DNA of 64,000 nucleotides from Tamarix chinensis (taxonomy: Eukaryota > Streptophyta > Magnoliopsida > Caryophyllales > Tamaricaceae), in contig CM060181.1 of the NCBI GenBank assembly GCA_030549775.1, positions 2,914,001 to 2,978,000 on the forward strand, in the 5' to 3' direction. The notes beneath the pieces are model-generated. The model had not been told where the DNA came from, did not search any database, and saw only the letters and a list, made by a program, of their open reading frames with translations. Within the stretch, counting starts at the first letter, position 1; every line of letters starts with the position of its first letter. The position numbers and the translations under genes were made by a program. Below, piece after piece: positions 45,915 through 58,319 of this stretch.

Positions 45915-47470
45915 TGTAATAAAGTGAATATTTTCTCCATTTTTGCCTTGCTTTACCTGCACTTTGAGATTTCATTTAATCTCTTTCATATATTTTACTA
46001 TGGTTCTAGTCTATTATTTCACTACTACTTTCTTGAGTTTTTCGTTTTAAGAAATTACACAAGAATGCGCAAATTCAAGAAAGAAATGTATCTTTCAAAA
46101 CAAAGAACCAAGCATGGAAGGCTTTGAAGGATAGTAAGTCAATCCAACATGTTTATAGAAGAGTCTCGAAGCTAAAAGAGATGGAGATATTCCAAGAAGT
46201 CTAGAAGAAACAAGAAGAGAAGGCTATACAACTAGTTGCACACCCAGTTGCAAAGTCATGCAGCATCTGTCTGTGATTTTTGAAGAAAAAGAAACCGCAT
46301 AGCCAGGCAGTGCATGAATCACACGGTCATGCATAATTTTTACTGAAAACGTTGAGGCTACAAACTTTGCATGGCTAGGCAGTGCGTGAATTGCATGGTC
46401 GTGCAAAGTCCAAATTTCCATATATTCAAGAGCAAGAATGATACACAGCCAGGTCATGCAGTGATGGTTACTCCCATTTTCAACGTGCGTGACATGCCTA
46501 GCGTGATGGGGAGTATTTAAGGAAAAATTTGGGGACTTCTTATGCAATTCTTAGAGGGGATTTTAGAGCACTTTTCCTTCCCATTCCTAAGCAATAACTT
46601 CATGTATTTTGATTGTTTCTATTAGTTTTATTTTCCAGGATTGTTTTTATTAGTTTCATTTTTCGGAGATTGAAGTGCATATTCATGTATAATCAACTTA
46701 GAATTGACTTTGTTCTTCTTTGGTTTCGGTTAATTAAATATAATTCCTCTTCTTCGTATTTTTATATTGTTCTTATGTTTATTATGCAATTTATTTTGTT
46801 GATTTTCCTTCAAGATATGAGTGAATAACTTTCTTTACTAGGATTGAACTAGGTCCGTTTTGGTATTAATATGACGAACTGAGGTATTATGTCATATGTT
46901 TGGTTCATATATATTATTTCATGTGCTAGGATTAATTGTTGTAAAGTGGATTTGACAAAATTAAACCTCCTTATATAATATCCGTTACTGAAAAGTTGAA
47001 ATTATTATCGAAAAGTAGCATGTGAATGAGAATTTAAGCAATCACAAAAGTAGATGTTTAATTCTTAGGGACTATAAAATTGGTGGTACTTAATGGATTT
47101 AATTTAATTTGTGAGCCACAAAAGTAGTCAGCAAATTAGATTAAATACGTTCTTAGGCCTTAAAAGAGGCTAAACGATATAATTAGACCAATTGTTCATA
47201 GTAAATGAATTAAACTACAACATATATGTTGTTTGATCATTGATTACCAATTTGAAGATCGAAGTTCAATCCTAGGTTGCATTTCTATTGTTTTATAATT
47301 TACAATTAAAAATTCATCATAATTATTCTCATTATCCATTTGCATATTCCTAATCCATATTGATTTAGATAGCTAAAATACTCAAGATGTGTACTCAATT
47401 GCAAAGTCCCTATATGATATGACCTTGAAATGCTATAACGAATCCATACGCTTGCAGATTTAGCCCATCA
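45915..47470 (-). mobile_element. Solo LTR, about 1.56 kb, minus strand
   Basis: Interrupts the duplicated host segment, whose uninterrupted form is at 20905-20925. Read on the minus strand it runs TGATGGGCTAAATCTGC...CTTTATTACA, TG to CA. It is 1556 bp against 1555 bp for the solo LTR at 55419-56973, and it shares that element's general layout and TGATG..CGTATG opening. The GGTTGTAA string is present on both sides, but a clean 5-bp target duplication cannot be fixed. Inside, 46240-46440 carries repeated GCATGGCTAGGCAGTGC words. The open frames at 46224-46547 and 46613-46828 have no recognised product. Confidence 0.6.
46240..46440. repeat. Imperfect repeat with GGCAGTGC/GGTCGTGC words in the solo LTR
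   Basis: GCATAGCCAGGCAGTGCATG then ACACGGTCATGCA recurs as GCATGGCTAGGCAGTGCGTG then GCATGGTCGTGCA, about 75 bp apart. A weaker third copy lies near 46440 (CAGCCAGGTCATGCAGTG). It parallels the CACGGGCCGTGT cluster in the solo LTR at 55419-56973. Confidence 0.6.
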
Positions 47471-47627
47471 GGTTGTAAGTTGCATTTGTATTTATAATGA
47501 TAGTTTTACCATGTGTGAATGTTATATATAAATATTGCATATCATCTCTGAATGCCTTGCATTTTTATTTTTTCTTTTTGTGATATCGAGTTTTTTTCTA
47601 TGGAAATAGTTTATTTTCTAATAGCAT

Positions 47628-48140
47628 AATTCTTCTATGATAGCATGGTTTGCTTGTGACAACATTTTTACAATAAATTTCCAAATGATTATTGATACAT
47701 GATTATCTAAATTTTAATTTCTTAAGATGCTTACATATATATAGTTTTTGTATTGAAAAGTCTATTTTACTTTTTACTTGGCAATTTACGAGAATCTTAA
47801 TCCTCATAAGTAATTTTTTTTTTCATATTTATAGAATCATTTCCATAGAGGACCACACTGCTGGAAGTCAAATAGAAAAATTCTTCTATGATAGCATGGT
47901 TTGTCTGTGACCACAAGTTTATAATAAATGTCCAAATCAGCATCAATGCCTTCATATCTAAATTTTAATTTCTTAAGATGCTTCCTTTGTTTATTTTCAT
48001 ACACACACACAAAGGTTTGTTTATTGAAAAGTCTATTTTACTTTTTACTTGGCAATTTAAGTGAATCTTATTCCTCATAAGTAATTTGTTTTCATATTTA
48101 TAGAATTATTTCCATGGAGGACCACACTATTGGAAGTCTC
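47628..48140. repeat. Local tandem duplication of about 250 bp
   Basis: ATTCTTCTATGATAGCATGG occurs at about 47629 and 47880. The following words repeat in order (CCAAATGATTATTGAT / CCAAATCAGCATCAAT, TCTATTTTACTTTTTACTTG, CATTTCCATAGAGGACCACA). The event is private to the third copy of the host segment. Confidence 0.7.
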
Positions 48141-48646
48141 TAACATAGAATCATTTCTTTTGTGGAGAATATCTCTTAATCATGATGCACATAAATGTTC
48201 AAGCTAATTTATATCTTTGTGCTTAAGTGTTATATGTTAGGAAAAATATTTAATAATGAATTTGTATATATTCGTTTATCTAATTCTTTTAATTAATACA
48301 ATTCTATGCTCTCCCCACTCTCTACTTGTATAAATACTAAAACAATTTGTAGTAATTTTTGCCTTTTTTTAATAAACTATTTTTTTATAAAATAAAAAAT
48401 TACTATAATTATTAAAAATCGAATTTGTATGCATATATATTTTCGTTTTTCCCATATTAACCCTTTCTCTAGTTTTTTAAACTTGTGAAAGATGTATTTT
48501 CTAGTTATAGTTTCCCTAGAATTAGTTTTCACCATATAAAATCATGTCCTTTTTCCAGATACATTTTTTTTTCCGATAAGTAAAATTTATTACTATCGAA
48601 ATAGAGATTTACAACTTAGCATTACAATAAATATCATCAAGCAGCC

Positions 48647-49060
48647 CTAACCATCTAACATACTTAGCAAAGTAAGTATGATTAACAAACTTCTCAAAAG
48701 GATACCTGATTGCCTAGTCTTATTTTGAAAAATTATAAGATTCCTTTCATGCCAAACACTTGCAATGTAAGAAACAAAAAGAGCCCCTAAAATGTATTTC
48801 TTCTTTGTTTCTTGCCTAGTTATTGTAATTAAAGTCTTGACTTCTTGTTCCCATCCCAAGATAGGATCACTTCTGCCAGCCAGTCTCCTAATAGTTCTCC
48901 AGATTATGGATGTATTAGGACAAAACAAGAAAAGATGGTCCCTGGTCTCATTATGATGATGGCAGAAAATATAGACTAGATCCACTACCATGCCAATCTC
49001 CCTTAGTCTTACTTTAGTTAACAGTCTATTTATGCAAGCAAGCCAAGCAATAAAATTCAA
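48647..49060 (-). pseudogene. LINE ORF2 C-terminus, zf-RVT-like domain
   Basis: The 137-residue frame reads in pieces AWLACINRLLTKVRLREIG, then YIFCHHHNETRDHLFLFCP, then IWRTIRRLAG. The C-x-x-H...H-LF..C pattern (here FCHHHNETRDHLFLFC) is the zinc-binding region found at the end of plant LINE reverse transcriptases (Pfam zf-RVT). It continues the frame at 49271-49766 after a broken stretch. The 3' end leads to a short tail and poly(A). Confidence 0.85.
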
Positions 49061-49270
49061 TCATGGAGTAGAAACAGATCTCCATAACAACTTTGTCCAA
49101 GGTTGCTTGTCATGTGGTGGTCTAATGGCTTTATAAGTTGTTTTGATACTATACTCTGTCTAAGTTGCCTCACAATTCAAAATGAAGTCTTGCATCATAG
49201 GTCTAATATAGAGAATCCTGAGAAAAATCCAGGAAGTGTAAGATGTTGGGCTAAAATCCCACACAGAGCC

Positions 49271-49766
49271 TTATTTAATATACACTCTATGCACCCATTT
49301 GACCCATAGGGTGTCCTTCTTTGCTGCAATGTTCCATAGGAGCTTCCCCAATGCACAACAATTCCACAGCTGAAGATTTAACAATCCAAGCCCTCCCTCA
49401 CTAGTTGGAGAACACAGAGAATCCCAGGCAATAAGAGCAGTCTTCTTAAGCTGCACTTTGCCAGACCATAGGAAATTCCTACGAAGACTAATAAAACAGT
49501 GGAGAACTTTCCTAGGAAGTAAGATGATCTGGCTGAAATAGAGTTGAACACTAAATAACACAGATTTAATGAGTTGCAGTCTGCCTACATATGAGAGGAA
49601 CAAGGTACTCCAATGCCTTAACCTTGCAGTCAGTTTATCCAATAGAGGTTGTAGATGAGAAGCAGATAATCTTGCAGAGGATAAAGCCAAATCCAGATAA
49701 GTTATGAGAAACCTCCCTGCAAGAAAACCAAGATGCTCCAGAATAGCTGCCTGAGTTGAACCATCC
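49271..49766 (-). pseudogene. LINE ORF2 segment downstream of the reverse transcriptase core
   Basis: The frame contains LGFLAGRFLITYLDLALSSA, then LTARLRHWSTLFLSYVGRLQLIKSVL, quoted in parts. It then reads NFLWSGKVQLKKTALIAWD and EGGLGLLNLQLWN. These are the regularly conserved blocks after the catalytic domain in plant LINE ORF2 proteins (PLG.P...W....LS.AGR..LI.SVL, ..FLW.G.......VAW...C.P...GGLG). The catalytic FADD part is not included, because the insertion is truncated at 49766. Confidence 0.9.
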
Positions 49767-51070
49767 TCCAGATACATATTGATGGTACATAAGATTCATA
49801 TAAGAAAGTGGGATAAATGGAATGCATACTATTGATTGATAATACACACACATACTTGGATTAAATGGTTTAATATTCTCCATTTATATGGCAAACACTT
49901 TAGGAAAACACAAGATTTTAGTTTAACTTAGATAAACGATATGCATAAAACCATGAATTGTTTGTTTATGTTTATTTTTCTTACTATAGCTTCACTATTT
50001 GAATAAGCATGTATCCCTAGGTCACATCTTATTATGCACTAGTAGAAATAAGGATTGTGGTTTCTTGTAGTGGAAGATATCCCTTGCTTTAGGAAATCAT
50101 ATACATCTATTGAAGTTCATAAAACAAAGAGAAAGCCTATATTTTTATTTATGCTCTAGCTAGGAATTTTTATAGATCATAAATAGCTTCACATGAATTA
50201 ACAATACTATCATTTGTTCTTTTCTATTTACAAACAAATATAACTGCAACACATTCTATTATATGTTTGTAATAAGCTCTATATATCACATTATATGGGT
50301 CACTTATTGGACTATTGTAACACCCTAAAATTTACCATTTTTTTTCACAAAACCTTTAAATTTAAAACCCATAAATTCTAGAGACACTACCACCACACTT
50401 AGTACTAGACCGATTCACTCCTACCGTTCTAGTACCAAGTGCTAAGGCTAAGAAAAACATTACCACCATCACACGTTAATACATCAATTAAAGTTCACAA
50501 ATCAATAATCAGAGTACGCATAAATTCTACATAATCCGAAATACAAGAGAGAGTTCTTCAAAGAAGTAAAATGGCTACAATATTAAAATTGTTTCTAGAG
50601 TTTCAAACATAGTTAAAAGAGAACAGAAATAATAATCTCATAAATGGAAAAACTGGCCACGCCACCCTAAGGACTTGATCCAGCCCAAATCATCACTCGG
50701 GCCTACCTGATGTCCCATAGACATCAATGTAATCAAAGAAGGTATCACCTACCTGCAACACGTCAGACAGGCCTTCTGCTAGTGGGAATGAGTAGCACCC
50801 ATGAAAAGGGTAATCAGTACACTACGTACTGAGCAAGGTAACTGAGCACTAAGGCCAACACACAAGCACATAAAATTATACAGGATAATATTCAACTTAC
50901 ACATCCAAACCCACACATATAATATATAAGGTCATGCAGAGTATTATACAGCTTATAAATGATCAAGCCCACACATAAAGGCCCAAATAATCTAGATTAA
51001 TTATTTAATTAATCTCTTATCAGAAATCGATTCACACCATATTCTTTATCAAGTCCACACGAGTACAGGA

Positions 51071-51402
51071 ACCCCACTATTTTAGCCAGTGGATCGATCT
51101 CCAGGGCACTCCAGCGCCTGGCCACTATTTTAGCCGGTGGATCAGTCACTAGGGTAACATACCCTGCCACTATTCTATGCCGGTGGATCAGTTTGGCCCT
51201 TCTCGTACGGTGTTCCACTGTAAGTATTAGTGTCTTTTACGTCTTAGCAAACTATAGGGTTCGGTTTATTGAGCTCGGGATCCCCCACTATTATAGCCAG
51301 TGGAGCGGTCGCCTAGCGTAACATACCCTACCACTATTATACGCAGGTGGATCAGTCTCCAGAATGCCACAGTACCTAGCCACTATTATGTCGGTAGATC
51401 GG
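51071..51402 (-). repeat. Six-copy short repeat array in the solo LTR
   Basis: Reverse-complement copies of GGTCCACCGG + (..)ATAATAGTGG lie at about 51071, 51122, 51167, 51284, 51331 and 51379. The spacing pattern mirrors the 5' LTR of the nested element, including the one wide gap between the third and fourth copies. Confidence 0.8.
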
Positions 51403-51575
51403 TCTGACTCGGCTCAATCTCTTCCGCTTTACATGATTAATGTTTTAAGTATCTTATTTAGAAGCTTTCACCCAGACATGTACGACTGGCTTCTACTATT
51501 TTTATCATCCAACTCTAGTTAACCACTCTAACCCTATTTAACCACCACCACCAAAGTTAACCATAGCATACCCTA

Positions 51576-51798
51576 ACACCCATGCAAATCCTAGCTCCAC
51601 ATAAACCCTACTTCCATGCAAACCCTACTTTCACGCAAACCCTAGCTCCATGCAAACCTTAATTCCATGCAAACACTAACACTATGCAAACCCCAACTCC
51701 ATGCAAACCCTAACACCATGCAAACCCCAACACCATGCAAACCCTAATTCCATGCAAACCCTAATTCCATGCAAACCTTAACACCATGCAAACCTCAA
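51576..51798 (-). repeat. 18-bp minisatellite with CATGCAAACCCTAA units
   Basis: About a dozen units of the form CCATGCAAACCCTAAC(A/T)C, many exactly 18 bp apart. Only two or three degenerate units are present at the matching place in the LTR at 30540-30620. The unit contains the telomere-like word AAACCCTAA. Confidence 0.9.
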
Positions 51799-52332
51799 AT
51801 CCACATTATTACACTCCCCATCATTATTTTACAAAACCTATCATGCATATCTTACGGGCCACACCATACCACAATAATAACACAACCCATACACATAATA
51901 CATATGCCACAATTTAATGCACGATCTTACCTCAACTGCATACCATGCTACATATATGACAGTTATACAAATACACGTAAAATACATTATAATTCATATC
52001 ACATGGCGTTCATGGCAAATAAAGCATATAATACACAAACAGCCTTAGCACTCCCTTACCTAAAACATCACCGGTCTTGGAGCATGTTCCTATACCTCTT
52101 TAGGGCTTTGACTGGTCTCACCTATTATGAGGGAAAAACTAGAATTAGGTTCCCTCCCAAAAATACTATTATTTACTAACTTATCCTAAGATTAGGTTTT
52201 TAAATAAAATACTATTATACTAATAATAACTACACGAAATAATACTAAAAATACTAATAATAATGTTAATACTATTCAAAACAGTTAGTGGTATAAGGGC
52301 TTCTACACTCCACCAAAATAATGCTAATGAAG

Positions 52333-52434
<102 letters not shown>

Positions 52435-52813
52435 TAAGCCTAAATAATATAAGGTAGGGTTTTCGACCCTACCTCAAAATAGTGAAGGTACCATTTAATA
52501 TAAATAATAATAATATTATTAATAACACATATTCCTCAAATAATATTAATAATATTAATATTAATAATAGTAGAAATAGTAATATTAATAATAAAACTAG
52601 GAGTATGCGCACCATTAAAATAAAATAGGGCTTCGGCCCCCTTTAGATAGATAATAGTAATAATAAAATAATAATACTAATAATAATAATATTAATAATG
52701 ATAAAAAAAACTTATAATAATACAAATAATTATAATAATTCGAAAATAATAACTTGAATAATTTATACCTACTCTTGACCCTGCCAAGAAATGATATCAT
52801 TAATATTAAGCCA

Positions 52814-52852
<39 letters not shown>

Positions 52853-55418
52853 CAAATAAATGTTAAAAATTGAAATAAAATAGAATAAACTTAAATAAAT
52901 AGGGGGGAAGGGCTGAGAGGGTCTAGGGTTTCACCTTGACTCGGCGGAGATAGGTGACACTGGCGGTGGTGCACGGCGGAGGCAGCGGTGGCCGAAAAAG
53001 AGGTTAGAAAAGGAAAAAGTTGAGGTTTGAGAATAAGAGGTGGAGAATGAGGGTGGAGGTTGAGGTGTCGGTGGTAGCCTAGGCTAAGAGGAGTAAAGTG
53101 AGGGTGGTGGCGCAACAAGTGGCGGCGGCGTACGGCGGTAGAGGTGGCAGCCGAAATGAAGAGAAAGAGAAAAAGAGAGAAGGAGAAAGGAGAAAATAAG
53201 GGTATGGCTAGGTGAAGGAAGATTAGTAGTAGTTTTTGGGTGGTGTAGGAGACAGTGATAGCAGCGGATGTGGTGGTGGACGGCGACGCAAAGGGTTGTA
53301 GGTATAAAAGTTTGGATTGTCGAGCAAGGAACTTCGCATGGCGGTGGTGGCTCATACAAGAAGAATCGAGGGAGATGGGTGGCTCAGTTAGTTAGAGGGC
53401 GGTGCATGGAAGACTTAGGTAGGCAAAGATGGTGGCGTAGTTGGCTGACGGCGGAGGAAAGGTTGTCTGAAGTCGCGGTGGTGCATATGGTAGATTCTTA
53501 GGGTTTTAGGGAAAAGGTTTTGAAATCAACCAAACAAGGGGTATTTATAGAGTTTAGAGGGGAAGGTAGGGTTCTGAGGGTCGGTACAAGGATAATGCAT
53601 GTAGGGTTTGGCATAGCTGGCGGCATCAATTGACCAACACAAAATTAGGTTGAGGTTGAATTTTCGCGCAGGAAAAGGAGGATTTTGCGTGAAGAAAAAG
53701 GAAAGTGGGTTAGGTTAGGCTAATATGTGATTCCAAGGGAATAGAAAGAGAGGGGAAATGGTCAGTCAAGTCAAGCGTGGCCAGCGACGCCATTTTCGGA
53801 GTCAACAGAGTTGTAGGTCAACGATGGAGGAGGAAGGAGGAAGAAGAAGGTGAATCAGACGGCTAGGGGAAAAAGAAAGAAAATAAAAAGAGGGGAGAAA
53901 TGGGCCGGTCAGCGACCGTTATAAAGATTTTAAATGGAACACAGCGTTCTAAGGGGAAAAGAACTGAAACTCAACGTTTTGACTGCCGAAGGAAGAAAAG
54001 AAAATAATGGGAGGTTGGGCTACTGGAGAGAAAAATAAGAAAGGAGATATTGGGCCGCGACATGCCCAATCAGAAGGAAGAAGAAAAAAGAAAGAAAAGA
54101 AAAGAAAACGAAAGAAAATGAAGAAAAAGGAAGAAGGAAAAAGGAAAAAGGAAAAAGGGGAAAGAAAATTTTAAGTGGTTTGGGTTCAATTAAATTAATT
54201 ATAATATTTAAGGTATTTAAAATATAAATATTTAAATAAAATAATATTAAATTTTCTTTTTATGCTAATTTAGGGTTTTTAAAATATTTTTCCTAAATTC
54301 CTTTTTAATTAGCGAAAAGCCCAAATTTTTCCTTATTAATTTGCCCTAAATAAATTCTTCCCATTCCAATAAAATAATTAATTAATTTAATTCCATAATA
54401 AATCCTTATTTAATTACTCTTCTTGAAATAAATATTTTTGGGGCATTTCAACTATCTTGAGAATAAATTATGGATCAAATACTTTGTTTCATTGTTTTCC
54501 CTTTTTGACATTTAGCTTTAGTGGAGAAAATTTTTATATGGAAAACAAATTTTTAACCTTTTTTCCCAAGCTATGTCTTATTAATTCCGAATACAACATG
54601 TATGGGAAGCCAAAGTATATTTGTTGAAGGTGAAGTTTCAATATTTGGAGGAAAATTTTACATTGAAAATCCTATTTTCCTTTCAAATTGTTCATTCATA
54701 AGGATCCTAAGCTTTTTAATATTTTATGTCTAATATAAATAATACACAATTAAAAACTATTATTAGAAATTTATTTTAATGTATATTAATTATTAATTTA
54801 TGAAAATTTTATTAATTGAACAAAATATTGGAACAATAAATAATCCATTTGATCTAGAGTAGAACATAATTGTTGATGAAATTGATAAATATTAGAGGGA
54901 GGAGAGAAGTTTTTGCAAAATTTAAAACTTCAACAATTTAAAATTCTCATTAATAAGTTTGTTCCAAGTAAAAAAGTATAAATATCCAAAAATATTTGGA
55001 TTCATGCATTCAATTTCTACTAATTTAAACAATTAAATAAATACACACACACACACATAGATGCATGTATTCAAGTGCTACGATTACTATTAAACAATTA
55101 GATATCTATATATATATTACATTATATGCACCACTTATTAGATTATTTTGAGAATAAACTATGGATCAAATAGTTTGTTTCATTCTTTTTTCTCTTTTTT
55201 CAATTTCCTTTTGTGGAGAAAATCTTCTATGAAAAACTACTTTTCAACCTTTTCCCCAAGCTATATCTTATTAATCATTGCATTATGAGCCCCAAGCATT
55301 CTATTTTGTCTTCAAATGAGCTTGCAACTGAAGATTCCTCATACGACTTGCCATTATGGGTCCCCTATGAATAAAAAAATAAGATGGTTCCTCTAGCCCC
55401 CCCCCCAATTTATATAGG

Positions 55419-56973
55419 TGATGCACTGTCGTATGCACAACAAATTTAATAAATAAATCCTAATTTCCAAATACGTAGTATATGGCAAGAAGGAGTCGAA
55501 CCCACAAGGAATGGAATATAATCAATAATTCTGTAATCGATGTTAAAACCCCGGTTATGCAATAACATATAATTCTATCATCAATATCTAAACTATGGAT
55601 AAATAATAAAACATTGTACTTACTAATTAACTAATAAGGACAGGAAGGTATTGATTATGGAATTAGGATATCAAATAATCATGGAGAAACTAAAGATTCT
55701 AAATGATTTAACGTTGACCTGTAGAAACTCATAATAATTCATCTCTTTGCCTTCTCTTAATTCTAATAAATTGAATAAGCTCTCAATTTATCATCTAACC
55801 AATTTATAACCTAGGTTAAGAACACTAGATTCAATTAATGGCAGCATTACGAATGGAAAGCAGTCAACTACGACCATAATCACACAAGCTCGGATCATGC
55901 AATCGAACGAATTAATGGACAAGATTAATAATTAATCTTTTGCTACTCTAGAAACATTAATTAACAATTACGTGTTAATTCCGTTATCCTAGCGTAGATT
56001 AAGATCTAAACTAGATAGGTGATCAGTCTAATTAGTTTAAATTCTTAATCTATGATGCGAGATCATTCAATTCCGTCCATCAATTCAATTAAATTCCATC
56101 TAGAATCATGAATTCAAAATCCAAAACCCTAATTCCATCATCAAATCCTCCTACCTTATATTATCTACATAATTGCAGTAACACACAATTAAATGCAATA
56201 ATCTATAATTAACATCAATGCTTATAAATAAATTAACAATGAAACACTAAACACAAGAAAATAATAATGCAGCAAAGAGAATTGAATTGCATTCAATCAA
56301 AAATCAAAACTTGCAATTAAAAGAGGAATGGAGAAGAACTTATCGAATTGAATTGCAGATTGTTGATTGTTCAATTGAATACAATGGAGAGAAAAAGAAT
56401 TGGAATTACAAATTACATGTGGTATCTAGAGAGTATAGAGAGAAAGAGAAAATCCCATTCTCGAACTCCCCCGAACCACCCTTTCGAATGTTCAAACTTT
56501 AGAAATATATCGGGGAAACGTTGCGCGAAACGGTTACAGAAGTTGAGAGAAACACGGTCCGTGTTAGAAAACACGGGACCCCCGTATTTTTAAGTGCTGA
56601 AATCTGCCAAATGCTGATTTTTAAGTGCTGAAATTTGTGTGCTGATAGAAAAACACGGGCCGTGTTTCATAAACACGGGGGGGCCGTGTTTCTTGTTTCT
56701 TCATTATTTCTTCATGAAATTTCAACACAATCTTCCCTTTGATATATATTCTTCATTTCTAGTCTTTTCTTCCATTGATTCCATATCTCTTGATGTGTTC
56801 TTTGCTTCCTTTTCTCTTTTCATTGATTTCTCCTTTGAATTTCTTCATTTTTATCTTTTCCTGCAAAATCTATCCAAAAGAGAAAAGCTCGAGAAAAGAT
56901 TAAATGTTATAAAAATAATGAGGAATAAATGACATTTTTACTTAGCAAAATAACATATAAATCTCATATATCA
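55419..56973 (+). mobile_element. Solo LTR, 1555 bp, with perfect target duplication
   Basis: Runs TGATGCACTG to CATATATCA, TG to CA, flanked by the 5-bp duplication ATAGG (55414-55418 and 56974-56978). The first 100 bp contain GTCGTATGCAC and a GGAGTCGAACCC string. The middle is AT-rich, and the last third holds a cluster of CACGG/CCGTGT palindromes (56550-56690). No interior or second copy follows, so it is a solo LTR. The host group cannot be named from the LTR alone. Frames at 56287-56593 and 56639-56932 are not supported as genes. Confidence 0.8.
56545..56695. repeat. Cluster of CACGG-CCGTGT palindromes
   Basis: AAACACGGTCCGTGTTAG, AAACACGGGACCCCCGTAT, AAACACGGGCCGTGTTTC and AAACACGGGGGGGCCGTGT occur within 150 bp, separated by AAGTGCTGAAAT. 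Each half-site faces its complement, so the RNA would form several short GC hairpins in an otherwise AT-rich transcript. Confidence 0.8.
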
Positions 56974-57600
56974 ATAGGTTTTGTATTTAAAAGTTTATGA
57001 ATTCATTATTTGTATAGACACGCTAGAGGTGTCCGGCCGGTGGCACACCGCTGCTGCCTTTTTGCGCCGCTCCTGCTGTTCTGTTACTGTTGCTCTGCTG
57101 ATGCTGCTATGCTACCATAAATGACGACGGCCGGGAGCTATGGTGGCACGGTCGAGCGGCGGCGAGAGGGTGTGCGACGATCAACGAGCACTCGTTACTT
57201 GCAAGCTGCACAACATAGGAAGAACCAAATAACGAGGGGTCGAGAGTCTGATACTCGAAGTGGAAAAGGGAATAAGGGCCATGGGAGCTGCGTTAGTCGG
57301 TATTAACCGTCATTTTTCCTTTTTTTCTTTTTTAAATATCTAAAAGAATTTATATCAAAAATAGAATTTTAAATAGATTAAATTTAACCAAAAACTTTTA
57401 TAAACAGTTTTTCAAAAATAAATAAAATAATTATTTGATAAAAGCTTTTATTTAAAATAAACCGGAACACTTATAAAAATAGAAATACAATTTAAATTAA
57501 ATAACCTAATTAAAATAAAATTAAATATTAAAACTCTTAAATCAATACAAATATTTATAAAAATTAGGTTTTTAATAAGCAGGGTATTTTTATTATGATA
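56974..57600 (-). mobile_element. Possible LTR fragment with GC island and T run
   Basis: 57030-57300 is GC-rich (GCTGCTG, GGCGGCGAGAG), followed by a T-rich run and AT-rich sequence ending GCAGGGTATTTTTA near 57592. This repeats the layout of the LTR at 1-2950 (GC island, T run, AT-rich part, GGGGTATTACA). I see only layout and short-word similarity. The frame at 57121-57306 has no recognised product. Confidence 0.3.
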
Positions 57601-58040
57601 TTTATTAAAATAATTCTTACAATAATAATAGTTATTTAATTATTAAGTTTAAGGAAATTGAATTTGAAAAATAAAAAATTTTACAATAATTATATAAATA
57701 ACTATAATAATATTAGGCTCAAAAGGATATCTATAAACAAGGGATACAATGCCTCCTAGACCCATATTGTGATGATCAATCAGTGACACCTCATCATATA
57801 GGTCATTCGAAGCGCGACTTGATTGATTATTATATACTTTGATTATAATTTTTATTATTTTAATAATATTTTTTATTATTTTAATTATTATAGTTATAAA
57901 ATTAATAACAATGACTATAATGTTAATTATAAATCTAGTTATATATTATATTATTAGTATTTCATATAAAATGTGTAATTATGATAATAAGAGAATTATT
58001 TCAAGTATAAAAGGAATGAATATATTGTGCCAAGTAATAT
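57601..58040. other. AT-rich spacer, no gene seen
   Basis: Very AT-rich, with ATTATT-type words. The frame at 57839-58042 is an Ile-rich artefact of composition. Confidence 0.5.
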
Positions 58041-58319
58041 AACAATAGTTGAAACATTTATCTTCATTATATACTAATACCAACAGATATATAAGTGGGT
58101 ATTAGTTTTGTTGGTATAATATTACTAATACCCACAGATATAAAAGTAGGCAAAAGATCTATTGGCATAACATATTATTACCAACAGATAAAAAATTTCT
58201 ATAAGAAAAACTTTCTTTATTGCCCACAAAAATATATCTGTTGGTATTAATAACTTTTGCCAATAGAAAAAAAATATGTGACTAAATTACTATTGGCACA
58301 AGTCATATATTTTGTAGTG
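58041..58319. mobile_element. CACTA transposon end fragment
   Basis: The reverse complement of 58319 leftward reads CACTACAAAATATATGAC, a typical CACTA terminus. The preceding 270 bp hold repeated, inverted CCAACAGAT/TGTTGGTA/CTATTGGCA words, as in subterminal repeat zones. No partner terminus with a fitting sequence is found to the left, so the element is truncated or its other half is unrecognisable. It abuts the Copia gag fragment exactly at the terminal base. Confidence 0.65.

Larger units (their letters stand above)
48565..49766 (-). mobile_element. 5'-truncated LINE (L1-type) insertion, minus strand
   Basis: Flanked by an 11-bp perfect target duplication TCCAGATACAT (48554-48564 and 49767-49777). 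The left edge is a T run, which is the poly(A) tail read in reverse. Two minus-strand frames encode the C-terminal end of a plant non-LTR reverse transcriptase protein. Only the last 1.2 kb of the element is present, the usual outcome of incomplete target-primed reverse transcription. The empty site can be read in the duplicate at about 21835-21870. Confidence 0.9.

Noticed and set aside
51769..52179. 136-codon frame
   Set aside because: Starts in the 18-bp minisatellite and runs through LTR sequence conserved without a frame in the other copy.
52891..53501. Frames of up to 154 codons over 52.9-53.5 kb
   Set aside because: Same LTR island as at 28.4-29.5 kb on the other strand; low-complexity products.
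55480..55580. Possible tRNA gene around GGGTTCGACTCC (minus)
   Set aside because: No acceptor stem, anticodon arm or A box could be fitted around the B-box-like string.
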